From positions 248,001 to 312,000 of the forward strand of contig NZ_QXGL01000003.1 of the NCBI RefSeq assembly GCF_003951095.1: DNA of 64,000 bases, in the 5' to 3' direction. This document shows positions 16,852 through 25,844 of the stretch, in pieces. Below the pieces are notes generated by a model. That model was not told where the DNA came from, ran no database searches, and saw only the letters and a program-made list of their open reading frames with translations. Origin of the DNA: Bifidobacterium goeldii. GTDB taxonomy: Bacteria > Actinomycetota > Actinomycetes > Actinomycetales > Bifidobacteriaceae. How positions within the stretch are numbered: position 1 is the first letter of the stretch; every line of letters begins with the position of its first letter. The position numbers and the translations under genes are program-made.

Positions 16852-18234
16852 ATGGCACTCACCGCCGCAATCATCCTCGCTGCAGGCGAAGGTACTCGTA
16901 TGCGTTCGTCGAAGCCAAAGGTGCTGCATATTTTTGCTGGTAAAACGTTCCTTGAACGTGTGATGGCGTCTGTTAGTAAGCTTGAACCGGAAACGCTGGC
17001 GGTAGTGGTGCACTATCAGGCTGATCGTGTTGCACAAGCTGCACGCTCGTATCAGCCGGATGTTGACATTGTTCACCAGGATGACATTCCCGGTACTGGC
17101 CGTGCTGTGCAGTGCGCGATGGCCCAGCTCAACGCCAATGGTCCGATTACTGGTCCTGTGTTGATTGCTGCATCTGACATGCCGTTGCTTGATGCTGATA
17201 CGCTTAAGCAGCTGATCGCATTCCACACGGCTTCTGGCAACGGTGCTACCGTGCTCACCACTGTGCTTGATGATCCAACCGGTTACGGCCGCATTATCCG
17301 CGATCGTGACGGCAATGTGCTGCGCATCGTGGAGCAGAAAGATGCTAACCGCAGCGAACTTGCAGTGCAGGAAGTAAACACGTCCGTCTACGTGTTTGAC
17401 GCAGAATTGCTCAGCCGTGCTATCGCTGACTTGAAGTCCAACAACGCACAGGGCGAGTTCTACCTGACCGATGCGCTCGAAACCGCGCGTTCTGCTGGCA
17501 CTGTTGGCGCGTTTACTGCCCCCGACCCGCTCAGCGTGGAAGGTGTGAATGATCGCGTACAGCTGGCTGCGCTGTCTCGAGCACACAACCGCCGCGTATG
17601 CGAAGCATGGATGCGTTCCGGCGTGACGATTCTCGATCCGGAGACGACGTGGATTGAAGATGATGTTGAAATCGCACGCGATGCGGTAATCTTGCCGGGC
17701 TGCTTCTTGCAAGGTCACACCGTTATCGGTGAAGACGCGCAAATCGGCCCGTACACGACGTTGATTGACGCGCACGTTGACGCGGAAGCAGTGGTGGAGC
17801 GTTCTCGCGTACAAGAGTCGCATATCGGTCGTGCTACGAACATCGGCCCATGGACGTATTTGCGTGCTGGCAACGAGTTTGGTGAGGAAGCTAAGGCTGG
17901 CGCTTTCGTTGAAATGAAGAAAGCGCATATTGGCAATGGTACGAAGGTGCCGCATTTAAGCTATGTGGGTGACGCTGAACTTGGCGATCACACTAACATT
18001 GGCGGTGGCACGATTACCGCTAACTATGATGGCGTGCATAAGAATCGTACGCATATCGGCTCTAACGTTCACGTGGGAGCTGGTAACTTGTTCGTCGCGC
18101 CTGTTGAGGTTGGTGACGGTGTGACTACCGGCGCTGGTTCGGTTATTCGTCACGCTGTGCCAGATGACGCGATGGCATATTCGGAGAACACTCAGCACAT
18201 TGTTGAGGGCTGGAAGCCCAAGTGGGAGCGCTGA
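16852..18234 (+). CDS. glmU: bifunctional UDP-GlcNAc pyrophosphorylase / GlcN-1-P acetyltransferase
   Basis: Makes UDP-GlcNAc for peptidoglycan: acetylates glucosamine-1-phosphate and then adds UMP. The N-terminal pyrophosphorylase domain has LAAGEGTRM (residues 9-17) followed by SKPK. The C-terminal half is a left-handed beta helix of hexapeptide repeats, with the acetyltransferase His in PHLSYVGD (about residue 368) and IGGGTITANYDG. 460 residues, usual length. The ATG at 16852 has GGAGA 9 bases upstream; a reading frame extends further back through tRNA-Gln but is not coding. rsfS follows with 2 bases between stop and start. Confidence 0.97.
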   Translation: MALTAAIILAAGEGTRMRSSKPKVLHIFAGKTFLERVMASVSKLEPETLAVVVHYQADRVAQAARSYQPDVDIVHQDDIPGTGRAVQCAMAQLNANGPITGPVLIAASDMPLLDADTLKQLIAFHTASGNGATVLTTVLDDPTGYGRIIRDRDGNVLRIVEQKDANRSELAVQEVNTSVYVFDAELLSRAIADLKSNNAQGEFYLTDALETARSAGTVGAFTAPDPLSVEGVNDRVQLAALSRAHNRRVCEAWMRSGVTILDPETTWIEDDVEIARDAVILPGCFLQGHTVIGEDAQIGPYTTLIDAHVDAEAVVERSRVQESHIGRATNIGPWTYLRAGNEFGEEAKAGAFVEMKKAHIGNGTKVPHLSYVGDAELGDHTNIGGGTITANYDGVHKNRTHIGSNVHVGAGNLFVAPVEVGDGVTTGAGSVIRHAVPDDAMAYSENTQHIVEGWKPKWER

Positions 18235-18236
18235 AC

Positions 18237-18671
18237 ATGACTGCAACGCAAAATACTATCGACACTGTTCGTATCGCCGCTGCAGCGGCTGACCGTCTGA
18301 AAGCCAGCGATATTGAGGCTTATGACGTGTCTGACTTGCTGGCGATCACGGAAATCATGCTGGTCGCTACCGCAGCGAATGAGCGTCAGGCACTTGCTGT
18401 CGCTCAGGAAATCGAAAAAGACGTGTATCTCAACTGCGGTAAACTTCAGCCGCGTTCACGTGAAGGCTTGAGCGAAGGCCAGTGGGTGCTGCTTGACTAC
18501 GGTGATTTTATCGTGCACGTGATGCATCAGGATGCGCGCGAATTCTACCGTCTTGGCCGCCTGTGGCGTGATTGCCCGACCATCGACTTGCAGCTGGAAC
18601 ATCCTGAGCACAGTGGTGCATCAGACGCTGAAGCTGCGACTGACGCTGATTCCGTAGCGGTGGAAGATTAA
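18237..18671 (+). CDS. rsfS: ribosomal silencing factor RsfS
   Basis: Binds uL14 on the large ribosomal subunit and blocks joining of subunits when nutrients are short. 144 residues in the RsfS/Iojap family. Marks are the AAAADRLKASDIEAYDVSD start, TEIMLVATAANERQALAVA, the GQWVLLDYGDFIVHVM strand pair, and REFYRLGRLWRDCP. The acidic C-terminal tail (about 25 residues) is longer than usual. Start is the ATG two bases after the glmU stop, using GGGAG within the end of glmU. A phosphatase gene follows 3 bases after its stop. Confidence 0.95.
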   Translation: MTATQNTIDTVRIAAAAADRLKASDIEAYDVSDLLAITEIMLVATAANERQALAVAQEIEKDVYLNCGKLQPRSREGLSEGQWVLLDYGDFIVHVMHQDAREFYRLGRLWRDCPTIDLQLEHPEHSGASDAEAATDADSVAVED

Positions 18672-18674
18672 GCC

Positions 18675-19370
18675 ATGTCGCATGTTCGCTCGCTTACGCT
18701 CGTGCGCCACGGTCGCACGGCATATAATGCGCGCCATTGTTTTCAAGGGCAGATTGATATTCCGCTCGACGATACTGGCCGCTGGCAGGTAGCGCAAACG
18801 GGCGCTGCACTGAAACGCTTGTATGTTGACCCTAATCCGGAGCGTCACCAGCTCGTGGTCGCTTCTGATTTGAGTCGTGCCGCTGCTACCGCACACGCAT
18901 TCGCAGACCCGCTAGGCTTGCAAGTTCATTTAGAACCGCGTGTACGTGAGCGCGATTTTGGCTCATGGGAAGGCATGGAACTGGCTGAAATTGAACGCCA
19001 GTATCCTGAGGATTATCATTCGTGGGCAACATTCCAGGGTGGCGAACTCAAATATGGTGCTGAGCCAAAAGCGCACGTTGGTGCGCGTGGCGCTGAAGCA
19101 ATTGATGATTGGGCGCACCGTGCTGGAGACGACACGGATCTGTTTATCTTCTCGCATGGCGCGTGGATTTTACAGACTACGCTCACGTTGCTCGGCTCAT
19201 CAGTTGCGCACCCTGACTTTGCTGATGCGCTTTCCATGCGTAACGCGCATTGGGCGCGCTTTGTGCCAGCGGACATGCCTGATGGCACGTTGCGCTGGCG
19301 CATGATCGAATATAATCATGGTCCAGCTGCAGCGGATAGCGCGCAATGGGAAAATCCACAGAATGCATAA
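18675..19370 (+). CDS. histidine phosphatase family protein (phosphoglycerate mutase-like)
   Basis: A 231-residue branch-1 histidine phosphatase. The catalytic His is in VRHGRTAYN (His12); the second His is in FSHGAWI, and a conserved Glu lies in ERDFGSWEGMELAEIE. Members remove phosphate from small metabolites. It is tightly spaced after rsfS in glmU-rsfS-phosphatase, so cotranscribed. A close paralogue lies at 29374. Substrate is unknown. A strong terminator follows. Confidence 0.92.
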   Translation: MSHVRSLTLVRHGRTAYNARHCFQGQIDIPLDDTGRWQVAQTGAALKRLYVDPNPERHQLVVASDLSRAAATAHAFADPLGLQVHLEPRVRERDFGSWEGMELAEIERQYPEDYHSWATFQGGELKYGAEPKAHVGARGAEAIDDWAHRAGDDTDLFIFSHGAWILQTTLTLLGSSVAHPDFADALSMRNAHWARFVPADMPDGTLRWRMIEYNHGPAAADSAQWENPQNA

Positions 19371-19393
19371 ACTGCGTACATACTGACGAGTAC

Positions 19394-19436
19394 AGCCTTT
19401 GCAATACACACGATGGTATTGCAAAGGCTTTTTTCA
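19394..19436 (+). terminator. intrinsic terminator of the glmU operon
   Basis: AGCCTTTGCAATAC and GTATTGCAAAGGCT arms around 8 bases, followed by TTTTTTC. Confidence 0.92.
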
Positions 19437-19591
19437 TACATATACGTGTGCGAACGCACCATAATATGAGATTTGCGTCAGCTAAGGCATACGATAGAAC
19501 AGTAAGCGATGACACGCGCCAGCAGGGGAACTTGGCAGTGTACCCGCCAGTGTGCTCATGAGCACGTCGAGATGCCGAAGGAGACGAACGC

Positions 19592-20851
19592 ATGAACGTG
19601 AACGAATCGACTATCTGGTGGCAGGTATACCCGTTGGGTTTTACTGGTGCTCCAATCAGACCTGAATCTGACGCTCAACGCGCGCTCACTCAGCGCCTCG
19701 ATAAGCTGGAGCCGTGGCTTGACTATCTCATTACCATGGGGGCGAATGGTCTGTTATTAGGGCCGATTTTCGATTCGACTAGTCACGGTTACGATACGCT
19801 TGACTATTTTCATATTGACCCGCGCCTCGGTGATGATGCAGCGTTCGATCGGCTTGTTGACACCTGCCATCAGCGGGGTATCCGCATTATGCTTGATGGC
19901 GTTTTTAACCATATCGGGTATCACTCCGCACTATTTCAGCGTGCTCTTGCTGGGGCGGATCCAGCTGCTGAACGCATGTTCAGTATCGAACGCGATAGTA
20001 CTGGCACAGTAACCGGTTATGCGCAATTTGAAGGCAATGGTGATTTGCCGACCTATAACCATGATGATCCCGCGGTTGCCAAACTGGTGACTGATGTTAT
20101 GACGCACTGGTTGCGCCGTGGGGCTGACGCATGGCGTTTAGATGCTGCGTATGCTGTTCCACCTGCGTTTTGGACGCGTGTATTGCCGCAAGTACGCCGC
20201 GAATTTCCGGACGTGTGGATTATGGGTGAGGTAATTCATGGTGATTATCCGGCGATAGTCGCGAATTCTGGTATGGATTCACTGACGCAATACGAATTGT
20301 GGAAGGCAATATGGAGTTGCCAACAGTCTGGCAATTTTTGGGAGCTTGACTGGAGTCTCAAACGCCATAACGAGTTTATGCAATCGTTTACGCCGCTTAC
20401 GTTTGTTGGCAACCATGATGTGACGCGTATTGCAAGTCAGATTGGTGACGCAGGCGCAGCGGTAGCGATGACGATTTTGTTTACTGTTGGTGGCGTGCCG
20501 AGCATCTATTATGGCGATGAGCGGGCCATGCGTGGTATTAAACGCGAATGTTTTGGTGGTGATGATGAGATTCGACCAGCATTTCCTGCATCGGCGAATG
20601 ATCTGCCGACGCAAGGGGAGTGGATGTTCCATCTGATTCAAGGGCTCATTGACATTCGTCGGCGTAACTCGTGGCTTGTTCATGCGACAACGACGCCAGT
20701 ACATCTTGAGAATCGGCATTATGTGTATGACGTAACTGGCCAGCATAATGGCGAACGCTTGCGCGTGGATCTCAATCTTGACCCTGAGCCGCATGCGGTG
20801 ATTTACCAAGACGATACGGCGCTCATGTATGTGCATGGCCCCAACGCGTGA
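19592..20851 (+). CDS. GH13 alpha-amylase-family glycoside hydrolase
   Basis: A 419-residue intracellular (no signal peptide) member of glycoside hydrolase family 13. The four family regions are LDGVFNH (region I, residues 101-107), WRLDAAYAV with nucleophile Asp184 (II), GEVIHG with acid/base Glu213 (III), and FVGNHD with Asp276 (IV). The enzyme is short: TIM barrel with a short B domain and a small C-terminal part. It probably acts on malto- or related short alpha-glucosides in the cytoplasm, typical of a saccharolytic bifidobacterium. The exact bond and specificity cannot be read. The start ATG has AAGGAGACG just upstream. Confidence 0.92.
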   Translation: MNVNESTIWWQVYPLGFTGAPIRPESDAQRALTQRLDKLEPWLDYLITMGANGLLLGPIFDSTSHGYDTLDYFHIDPRLGDDAAFDRLVDTCHQRGIRIMLDGVFNHIGYHSALFQRALAGADPAAERMFSIERDSTGTVTGYAQFEGNGDLPTYNHDDPAVAKLVTDVMTHWLRRGADAWRLDAAYAVPPAFWTRVLPQVRREFPDVWIMGEVIHGDYPAIVANSGMDSLTQYELWKAIWSCQQSGNFWELDWSLKRHNEFMQSFTPLTFVGNHDVTRIASQIGDAGAAVAMTILFTVGGVPSIYYGDERAMRGIKRECFGGDDEIRPAFPASANDLPTQGEWMFHLIQGLIDIRRRNSWLVHATTTPVHLENRHYVYDVTGQHNGERLRVDLNLDPEPHAVIYQDDTALMYVHGPNA

Positions 20852-20892
20852 TAAGCGTAGGGGGACAGGGAGTGAGAAGCGAGTTGAAGTAA

Positions 20893-20930
20893 TAAAAAAA
20901 TCCTTGAAACACAAAGTTTCAAGGATTTTT
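20893..20930. terminator. bidirectional terminator between GH13 gene and tRNA-Ala
   Basis: TCCTTGAAAC / GTTTCAAGGA around ACAAA, with AAAAAAA before and TTTTT after, so it can stop both the GH13 transcript and the minus-strand tRNA-Ala transcript. Confidence 0.9.
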
Positions 20931-20934
20931 GTTG

Positions 20935-21007
20935 TGGAGCTAAGGGGATTCGAACCCCTGACCCTCTCCATGCCATGGAGATGCGCTACCAGCTGCGCTA
21001 TAGCCCC
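20935..21007 (-). tRNA. tRNA-Ala (GGC)
   Basis: A 73-base cloverleaf on the minus strand. The acceptor stem GGGGCTA pairs with TAGCTCC (one G-U). The D-arm is GCGCAGCTGGTAGCGC, the anticodon loop ATGGCAT carries GGC, and the T-arm includes GGTTCGAATCC. CCA is not encoded. Confidence 0.97.
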
Positions 21008-21073
21008 ATATTGAGTTATCGGCTTTCTGAGCCGTGTTATAGGTTACAGCAAAAGTGCTTATTGTCCATTCCG

Positions 21074-21187
21074 GCGTGTCGTATAAGACACGCGTGCAGG
21101 AGTGAATATATGACACATAAGCGGGCGATCAATGAACAGTTGCAACGATTGCTACGGTTGCAGGGGGTGTGTGATCGCCCGCTTATG
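21074..21187. repeat. nested hairpins downstream of the Ser/Thr/Asn-rich gene
   Basis: First a small hairpin GCGTGTC/GACACGC (21074-21093). Then 16-base perfect arms CATAAGCGGGCGATCA (21116-21131) and their complement (21172-21187), enclosing 40 bases that hold an inner TGCAAC/GTTGCA hairpin. It lies just past the 3' end of the minus-strand gene and upstream of tRNA-Ala. It could be a terminator region or a structured RNA. Confidence 0.75.
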
Positions 21188-21197
21188 TCATATGCGA

Positions 21198-22364
21198 TTA
21201 TTTACTGGTACTTGTAGAACCTGAGGTTGATTGGCTTGTAGTGCCGCTGCCGGTACTGCCGGTACTAGAGCCAGAGCTGGTACCAGTAGATGAGCTAGAA
21301 CCGTTAGAGCCGGAACTCGAGTTGGAATCTGAAGAACCAGATGATGTTCCAGACTCAGACCCGGATGTTGTACCGGAACTGGTGCCACTGTTCGAGCTAT
21401 TCGAATTACTTGAGCTGCTCGAATCGTTCGAATCAGAGTTGGTATTGGAACCGTTCGACGTATCTGTGGAACCGGAATCATTGGTATTCCCAGTAGACGA
21501 GTCTGTACTGGTTGACCCAGAACCGTTCGACGTATCGGTCGATTCAGAATCGTTGGTAGAGGAATCAGTACCATTCGAGTCTTCGGTTGTAGAAGAATCC
21601 GTTCCGGTGGAATCGGAATTATTCGAGAGTGTTCCTGAATCGTTGCTAGTAGAATCATCCGGCGTTTGATGTGTAGGCGGTGTTGGCGTCGTAGTTTGCT
21701 GTACCCAATCACGCACCACGCTATCAGTGCCGTGGCCTTGCGTTACCGCGAGAATAACCACAGCGGTGATAATCACTGCGATTAAAGCGCTCGCGATCGA
21801 AACAATCAACGCCGTACGTTTCGCATTATGCCCGCGATGGATACGCTCTTGCGCAACGGTGTGGAGCTTGCCAGCAGAAGCATGAGATGTTTGGGGGAGT
21901 GCTGATGATGCTCCGACAATCACGCGAGTTGCATCATCCGGACCAGCACTTTCGGCTTCAAGCAGTGGCTCGGCAGCAGACGACGCGATCGTGCGTGGAG
22001 CACGAGGAGTCGCAGCTTGGCCTGCTGCAGTGGAATCAAGCACGGCGGTTGAGGTAGCCGCGTCCTGTGCTGAATCAACCGCTGGCATCGTCGTGGTTGC
22101 CGACTCACCAGTCGCTCCAGTCGAATCAGATTCGCTTGCTGTGGGCGAATCGTTCGCACCAGCGACGTTCTGCAACTTTTTGCCTGATTCACTCAGCACA
22201 TTCTTGTATACCTGTGTCGATACTGCAGAAACGACCGAGCCGATCGCTACGCCAATTACCGAACCGGCAATACCGATTTTTGCCGACAAGAGAAACGACG
22301 TTACCGCCGCTAGTGCACCAGCCGCAATCGAGGACATGGAAATGCCCTTGAAAAAATTCTTCAT
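21198..22364 (-). CDS. membrane protein with Ser/Thr/Asn-rich extracellular tail
   Basis: A 388-residue envelope protein. The first ~60 residues hold two hydrophobic segments (AAGALAAVTSFLL, and IGIAGSVIGVAIGSVVSAV). A Ser/Ala-rich linker follows, then a strong membrane helix at about residues 184-207. The last ~150 residues are almost only Ser, Thr, Asn, Asp and Gly, likely an unstructured, possibly glycosylated stalk outside the cell. No LPxTG signal was seen. An alternative start is the ATG at 22337, with AAGGGC before it. Function is unknown; no neighbours explain it. Confidence 0.8.
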   Translation of the reverse strand: MKNFFKGISMSSIAAGALAAVTSFLLSAKIGIAGSVIGVAIGSVVSAVSTQVYKNVLSESGKKLQNVAGANDSPTASESDSTGATGESATTTMPAVDSAQDAATSTAVLDSTAAGQAATPRAPRTIASSAAEPLLEAESAGPDDATRVIVGASSALPQTSHASAGKLHTVAQERIHRGHNAKRTALIVSIASALIAVIITAVVILAVTQGHGTDSVVRDWVQQTTTPTPPTHQTPDDSTSNDSGTLSNNSDSTGTDSSTTEDSNGTDSSTNDSESTDTSNGSGSTSTDSSTGNTNDSGSTDTSNGSNTNSDSNDSSSSSNSNSSNSGTSSGTTSGSESGTSSGSSDSNSSSGSNGSSSSTGTSSGSSTGSTGSGTTSQSTSGSTSTSK

Positions 22365-22494
22365 GATGCATGACGCTAGTGGGTGCGACTCACAAATCGC
22401 TTATCTTACGGTGAAAATCGCTGAATGCTCACACCCTTATAGCAAAATCTGCACAATTCGGGCGTGTACACCCACGTATCACTCGTATCACCGG

Positions 22495-23235
22495 TCAGGC
22501 AAACACGGTACCGTCTCGGCCAGAACCAATTTCGAAATGATATTTTGCGACCCCCAAGCAGATCTGTGACTGCACACCGTCCAACGCTTCAGCGCGCACA
22601 TGACCATCAGCCAGTAATGTAAACCGCACCGGCTGCTTACCAAGCGCGCTAGGCGCCAATGCTACAGCTTGCAAACCGTCAACAAACCACGAAGGAGCTT
22701 CAGCAAGCGGGTCAACAGTGTTCATTGCTGACTCCACTGTTCCAAGCTCGCTTAGCGGTTTGCTGCGATGCGGTCGGCCTGGTCGCGCACCATATCCGAT
22801 TGCCAATGCGGCCGGCATGCGCTCGCCATCATTGAACTGCCAACGGCCGTCATGTTCAGTTGTTTCGTGCAGCACCACCCAACCGGTATCTAATCCTGCT
22901 TGCACAGTGCGTAACGCCAGCATTTCACCGAAATAGCCAACACGCTCATCAAGGTCTGCAAACGCATGGCCACCGTCATTTGCACGTGCCGCACTATCGG
23001 CGCCAATAAGCGCAATGCAATAGCGAACATTACTGAATCGTCCATAATGCGTTGGGCATCCGCCGAACGCATCAGTATCGTCATGCACGAGTTGAATATG
23101 TAATCCGCTCTGCGCGTTTGCTTGGCTAATAGCGTGCTCGAGCTCGTCCAACACGGTTGCATCAATCGGACGATCGCTGAACGCGCGTACTGCATGACGA
23201 TGCGTCATAGCTTCGGTCAGATGCATAAGTTCCAT
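22495..23235 (-). CDS. nitroreductase-family oxidoreductase
   Basis: A 246-residue FMN-dependent nitroreductase-type protein. Its N-terminus AMTHRHAVRAFSDRPID holds the FMN-phosphate-binding R-x-x-R pattern; DERVGYFGEMLALRTVQAGLDTGWV is the family's long central helix, and AALAIGYGARPGRPHRSKPL the C-terminal FMN loop. It is of the type with a longer C-terminal half. Substrate is unknown. The start at 23235 is supported by TAAGGAG 7 bases upstream; reading further upstream gives 118 residues of unlikely sequence. It diverges from the DUF1287 gene. Confidence 0.88.
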   Translation of the reverse strand: MELMHLTEAMTHRHAVRAFSDRPIDATVLDELEHAISQANAQSGLHIQLVHDDTDAFGGCPTHYGRFSNVRYCIALIGADSAARANDGGHAFADLDERVGYFGEMLALRTVQAGLDTGWVVLHETTEHDGRWQFNDGERMPAALAIGYGARPGRPHRSKPLSELGTVESAMNTVDPLAEAPSWFVDGLQAVALAPSALGKQPVRFTLLADGHVRAEALDGVQSQICLGVAKYHFEIGSGRDGTVFA

Positions 23236-23447
23236 ACAGATTCTCCTTACGTCCGGTTGCGGCAGCACGCTTACAGGATCATACTGTGGGTCATGCGAGC
23301 GTGGGGCGGTGTGATGGCTATGCCGTTCGTAGTGCTGTAATTGAGTGTAGCGATTACATCGAACGCATGAGACCAAACATCGAGCTGATGAATTGATTTG
23401 GTCAATAAATGGCCGATGCGTAAGCGGCACGTTAATAGGGGGGTAGT

Positions 23448-24278
23448 ATGCAACATGGTCGAGGGCAAGAAGCACAAAGCCGTTGTGCAGGGCGTATGCT
23501 CGCTGCGGTGTTAGTTGTTGTGCTGATTGTGGCAACAGTGATTGCCGGGATACATGTAACGCGTGGAAACGTTGTGGGATCATTGACAATACTCATGAAT
23601 GCGGCGGTACAACGAGCTCGCAATGGCAGTTCAGCGAACACAACAACGACAGCGAATGATGATTCAGTAATGCCGAGTGACGTTGCCGCACAACGCTATC
23701 CGCGCCTCGTAAGCAGCACTGATTTCAACAATAACGGTGCTGACGATTACGCCGATATTGTTGAAGGTGCACGTCAAGACGCTCAAGCACATCCAACCTA
23801 TGACGACGGTTACTATCAAGGTGGTTACCCGCCGGATGATCGTGGCGCATGCACTGATCTTGTGTGGCGTGCGTTCCGTAATGCTGGCTATGATCTCAAA
23901 GCTATGGTCGATGCGGATATTGCCGCCGATCCAACAACTTACAAGGCAGTGGCACCCAAAGCTGACCCGAATATTGATTTTCGTCGTACTGGAGTGCTTG
24001 ATGCGTTCTTCGCCAAATATGGTCAGCAGCTCACCACTGATATTGCGCAGCATGATCAATGGCAGCCCGGTGACATTGTCGTTTTTGAACACACGCGGCA
24101 TATTGGAGTGATTTCCGACAAGCGCGATAAGGACGGTAACCCGTACGTATTACACAATATGAACCAGCTACATCGAGAGAATGATTATCTTGCGTTTCAA
24201 CGCCATATGACGGTGACGGGGCACTATCGTTGGGATGCTGCTCGCGTTCCTGCTGACGTGTTGCGCGCGTGGCACTAA
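23448..24278 (+). CDS. membrane-anchored DUF1287 (NlpC/P60-like) protein
   Basis: A 276-residue protein with an N-terminal membrane anchor at about residues 17-38 (AGRMLAAVLVVVLIVATV), a polar Ser/Asn/Thr linker, and an extracellular DUF1287 domain from about residue 85. The family is a cysteine-protease-fold relative of NlpC/P60 amidases. The catalytic-like Cys is in GACTDLVWRA (Cys135), and the His in HTRHIGVIS (about His218). It may cut or bind peptidoglycan, but the reaction is not established. A GGGGGG-rich site precedes the ATG. Confidence 0.85.
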   Translation: MQHGRGQEAQSRCAGRMLAAVLVVVLIVATVIAGIHVTRGNVVGSLTILMNAAVQRARNGSSANTTTTANDDSVMPSDVAAQRYPRLVSSTDFNNNGADDYADIVEGARQDAQAHPTYDDGYYQGGYPPDDRGACTDLVWRAFRNAGYDLKAMVDADIAADPTTYKAVAPKADPNIDFRRTGVLDAFFAKYGQQLTTDIAQHDQWQPGDIVVFEHTRHIGVISDKRDKDGNPYVLHNMNQLHRENDYLAFQRHMTVTGHYRWDAARVPADVLRAWH

Positions 24279-24414
24279 ACCGCACATAGCGAAAAGCACA
24301 TACCAGCCTGGTGAGATTCTTCACAATCGGCGCAGCTGTCCGCGAGCCGCACGAGTGGTGAAGTAGTCTGGATAAGGACATACTTATATTCGTTACCGTG
24401 AAAGGACACGCGCT

Positions 24415-24819
24415 ATGGCAACGCTTACCGCTGACATGAAGACCTTCATCGAGAACAATCTCGCATGGATCACTACCATCGACAAGGACGGCAACCTGGA
24501 CCTCGGCCCGAAGATGTCGATGTTCGTGCTTGACGACAACCACCTCGCTTACCACGAGCGTACCGCTGGCCAGCACTACCAGAACCTGCAGAACGGTTCC
24601 CCGCTGGTTATCGCCGTCGCCAACCTCGCTGAGAAGAAGGGCTACCGCTTCCGCGGCAACGTGACCCTGCACACCGATGACGACATCTACGAGACACAGG
24701 TCAAGGTTGCTGAAGAAAAGGGCACTAAGAAGCCGGCTGCTATTCCGGTGCTTGAGATCACTGAGATTCAGGACCTGTCTTCTGGCGCTACCGCTGGTAA
24801 GACCATCGAAAAGGACTGA
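24415..24819 (+). CDS. pyridoxamine 5'-phosphate oxidase-like FMN-binding protein
   Basis: A 134-residue single-domain split-barrel flavoprotein. The opening MKTFIENNLAWITTIDKDGNLDLGPKMS resembles the general pyridoxamine oxidase-like family (F420/FMN reductases). The strand set continues with HLAYHERTAGQHYQNLQNGSP. Codon bias is strong, so it is likely abundant. A GAAAGGA site lies 11 bases upstream. The true substrate is unknown; a role in vitamin B6 is not implied by the family. Confidence 0.88.
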   Translation: MATLTADMKTFIENNLAWITTIDKDGNLDLGPKMSMFVLDDNHLAYHERTAGQHYQNLQNGSPLVIAVANLAEKKGYRFRGNVTLHTDDDIYETQVKVAEEKGTKKPAAIPVLEITEIQDLSSGATAGKTIEKD

Positions 24820-24845
24820 GCTTTTACATAGTCGTTAACGCTGCA

Positions 24846-24894
24846 CGATGAAGGGTTTGACCTCAATGAGTATGTGAGGTTAAACCCTTCATCG
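24846..24894. terminator. strong bidirectional hairpin
   Basis: Twenty-base arms GATGAAGGGTTTGACCTCA-type and complement (one G-T pair), loop of 9 bases, between convergent genes. Confidence 0.85.
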
Positions 24895-24936
24895 CTTTGT
24901 GATGCACGTAAAGAGTGCCCGAGAGTGTTCGATGGA

Positions 24937-25773
24937 TTATCGAATACGATATTTGTGCCCGCGCTGCGTGATAAAAAAGCCAAGTCGACGCATTTTGCGC
25001 GTGAGCGAATACAAGACGCCATCCATCACATCGCGTTGCTCAAAGAAGCCAGTGCCGCACACTTTCGCTAACAGTTCATCAAAGTCAAGAAACTCGCCGT
25101 TAGCTCGAATCAGCGTCTCCAACGTCAAGTATTCGCGCGTTGACAGTGCGAGCGGTTGCTGCCCGCCACGATAGAACGCTTGGCTGTGAAGCGTATCGAG
25201 CATAAGATCACCGTGAATAAGCATGCGCGGGTTGTTCGAAGATTGCTGGCCAGCGCTGGTTTGTGCTGCTAATGCGCGAATATGCGAGAGCAGTTCCGCA
25301 TCAGAAAATGGTTTGACGATAACAGCATCAGCATGAGGTAGTGCAGTTAGCTCAATGTGCGTGCCAGCTGGTTGGGTACTCGCTGATTGCTGCTGACTAG
25401 TAGTAGTCGACGATGCCGCTGTTGCGCTTGCATTGCGACGGATTGTTGGGGTTGGGGTACGCCGTTTCACTTCTTCAGTACGATCAAGATTGCCTTTTGC
25501 CATGTGCGGTGGCGTTGACAACAGCAGTACTTGCGGTGCTGATGAAGCATCTGATAGTGCAGAATGATCATGCAAAGCTGCGCGCAACGCATTGAGCAGC
25601 TCAGGGGTGACCATGTCATCAATAATGACTAATTCAACATGTCCAGATTGCGCCCACGTGTCAGCAAACGCTGAGGCTTCAGTAACCGCAGTTGCCGAAT
25701 GCCCCGCAGCAGTGAGCGCGCCCGTCAGTGCAGACGCTAATGCTGCGTCGCTCGTCGCGAAGAGAATATTCAC
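24937..25773 (-). CDS. OmpR-type response regulator with a long insertion in the receiver domain
   Basis: A 278-residue DNA-binding regulator. The N-terminus (MNILFATSDAALASALTGAL) is a receiver-like domain, with the phosphate-acceptor region VIIDDM (Asp52/53) and the conserved Lys in VIVKPFSDAEL. Between these the usual strand is interrupted by about 60 residues of Ser/Thr/Gln-rich sequence. The C-terminus is an OmpR/PhoB winged helix (LALSTREYLTLETLIRANGE, ending FFITQRGHKYRIR). No histidine kinase gene is adjacent. Start is GTG with GGGAGGGA upstream; a longer ATG start exists but reads poorly. It diverges from the S10 peptidase gene, and the spacer between them holds operator-like repeats. 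Confidence 0.82.
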   Translation of the reverse strand: MNILFATSDAALASALTGALTAAGHSATAVTEASAFADTWAQSGHVELVIIDDMVTPELLNALRAALHDHSALSDASSAPQVLLLSTPPHMAKGNLDRTEEVKRRTPTPTIRRNASATAASSTTTSQQQSASTQPAGTHIELTALPHADAVIVKPFSDAELLSHIRALAAQTSAGQQSSNNPRMLIHGDLMLDTLHSQAFYRGGQQPLALSTREYLTLETLIRANGEFLDFDELLAKVCGTGFFEQRDVMDGVLYSLTRKMRRLGFFITQRGHKYRIR

Positions 25774-25844
25774 CAGTCCCTCCCTGCCAATAGTTAGCAT
25801 CCACTGTAATCCGTTCCCACTGATTACCGCACCGAGAATCCGCA

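Noticed and set aside
16630..17955. 441-codon minus-strand frame opposite glmU
   Set aside because: The plus strand is a full glmU with all motifs and a tRNA; the reverse frame has no recognisable content.
21241..21669. Plus-strand Glu/Pro/Val-rich 142-codon frame
   Set aside because: It is the reverse of the Ser/Thr/Asn stalk, where low-complexity codons read as Glu/Pro/Leu.
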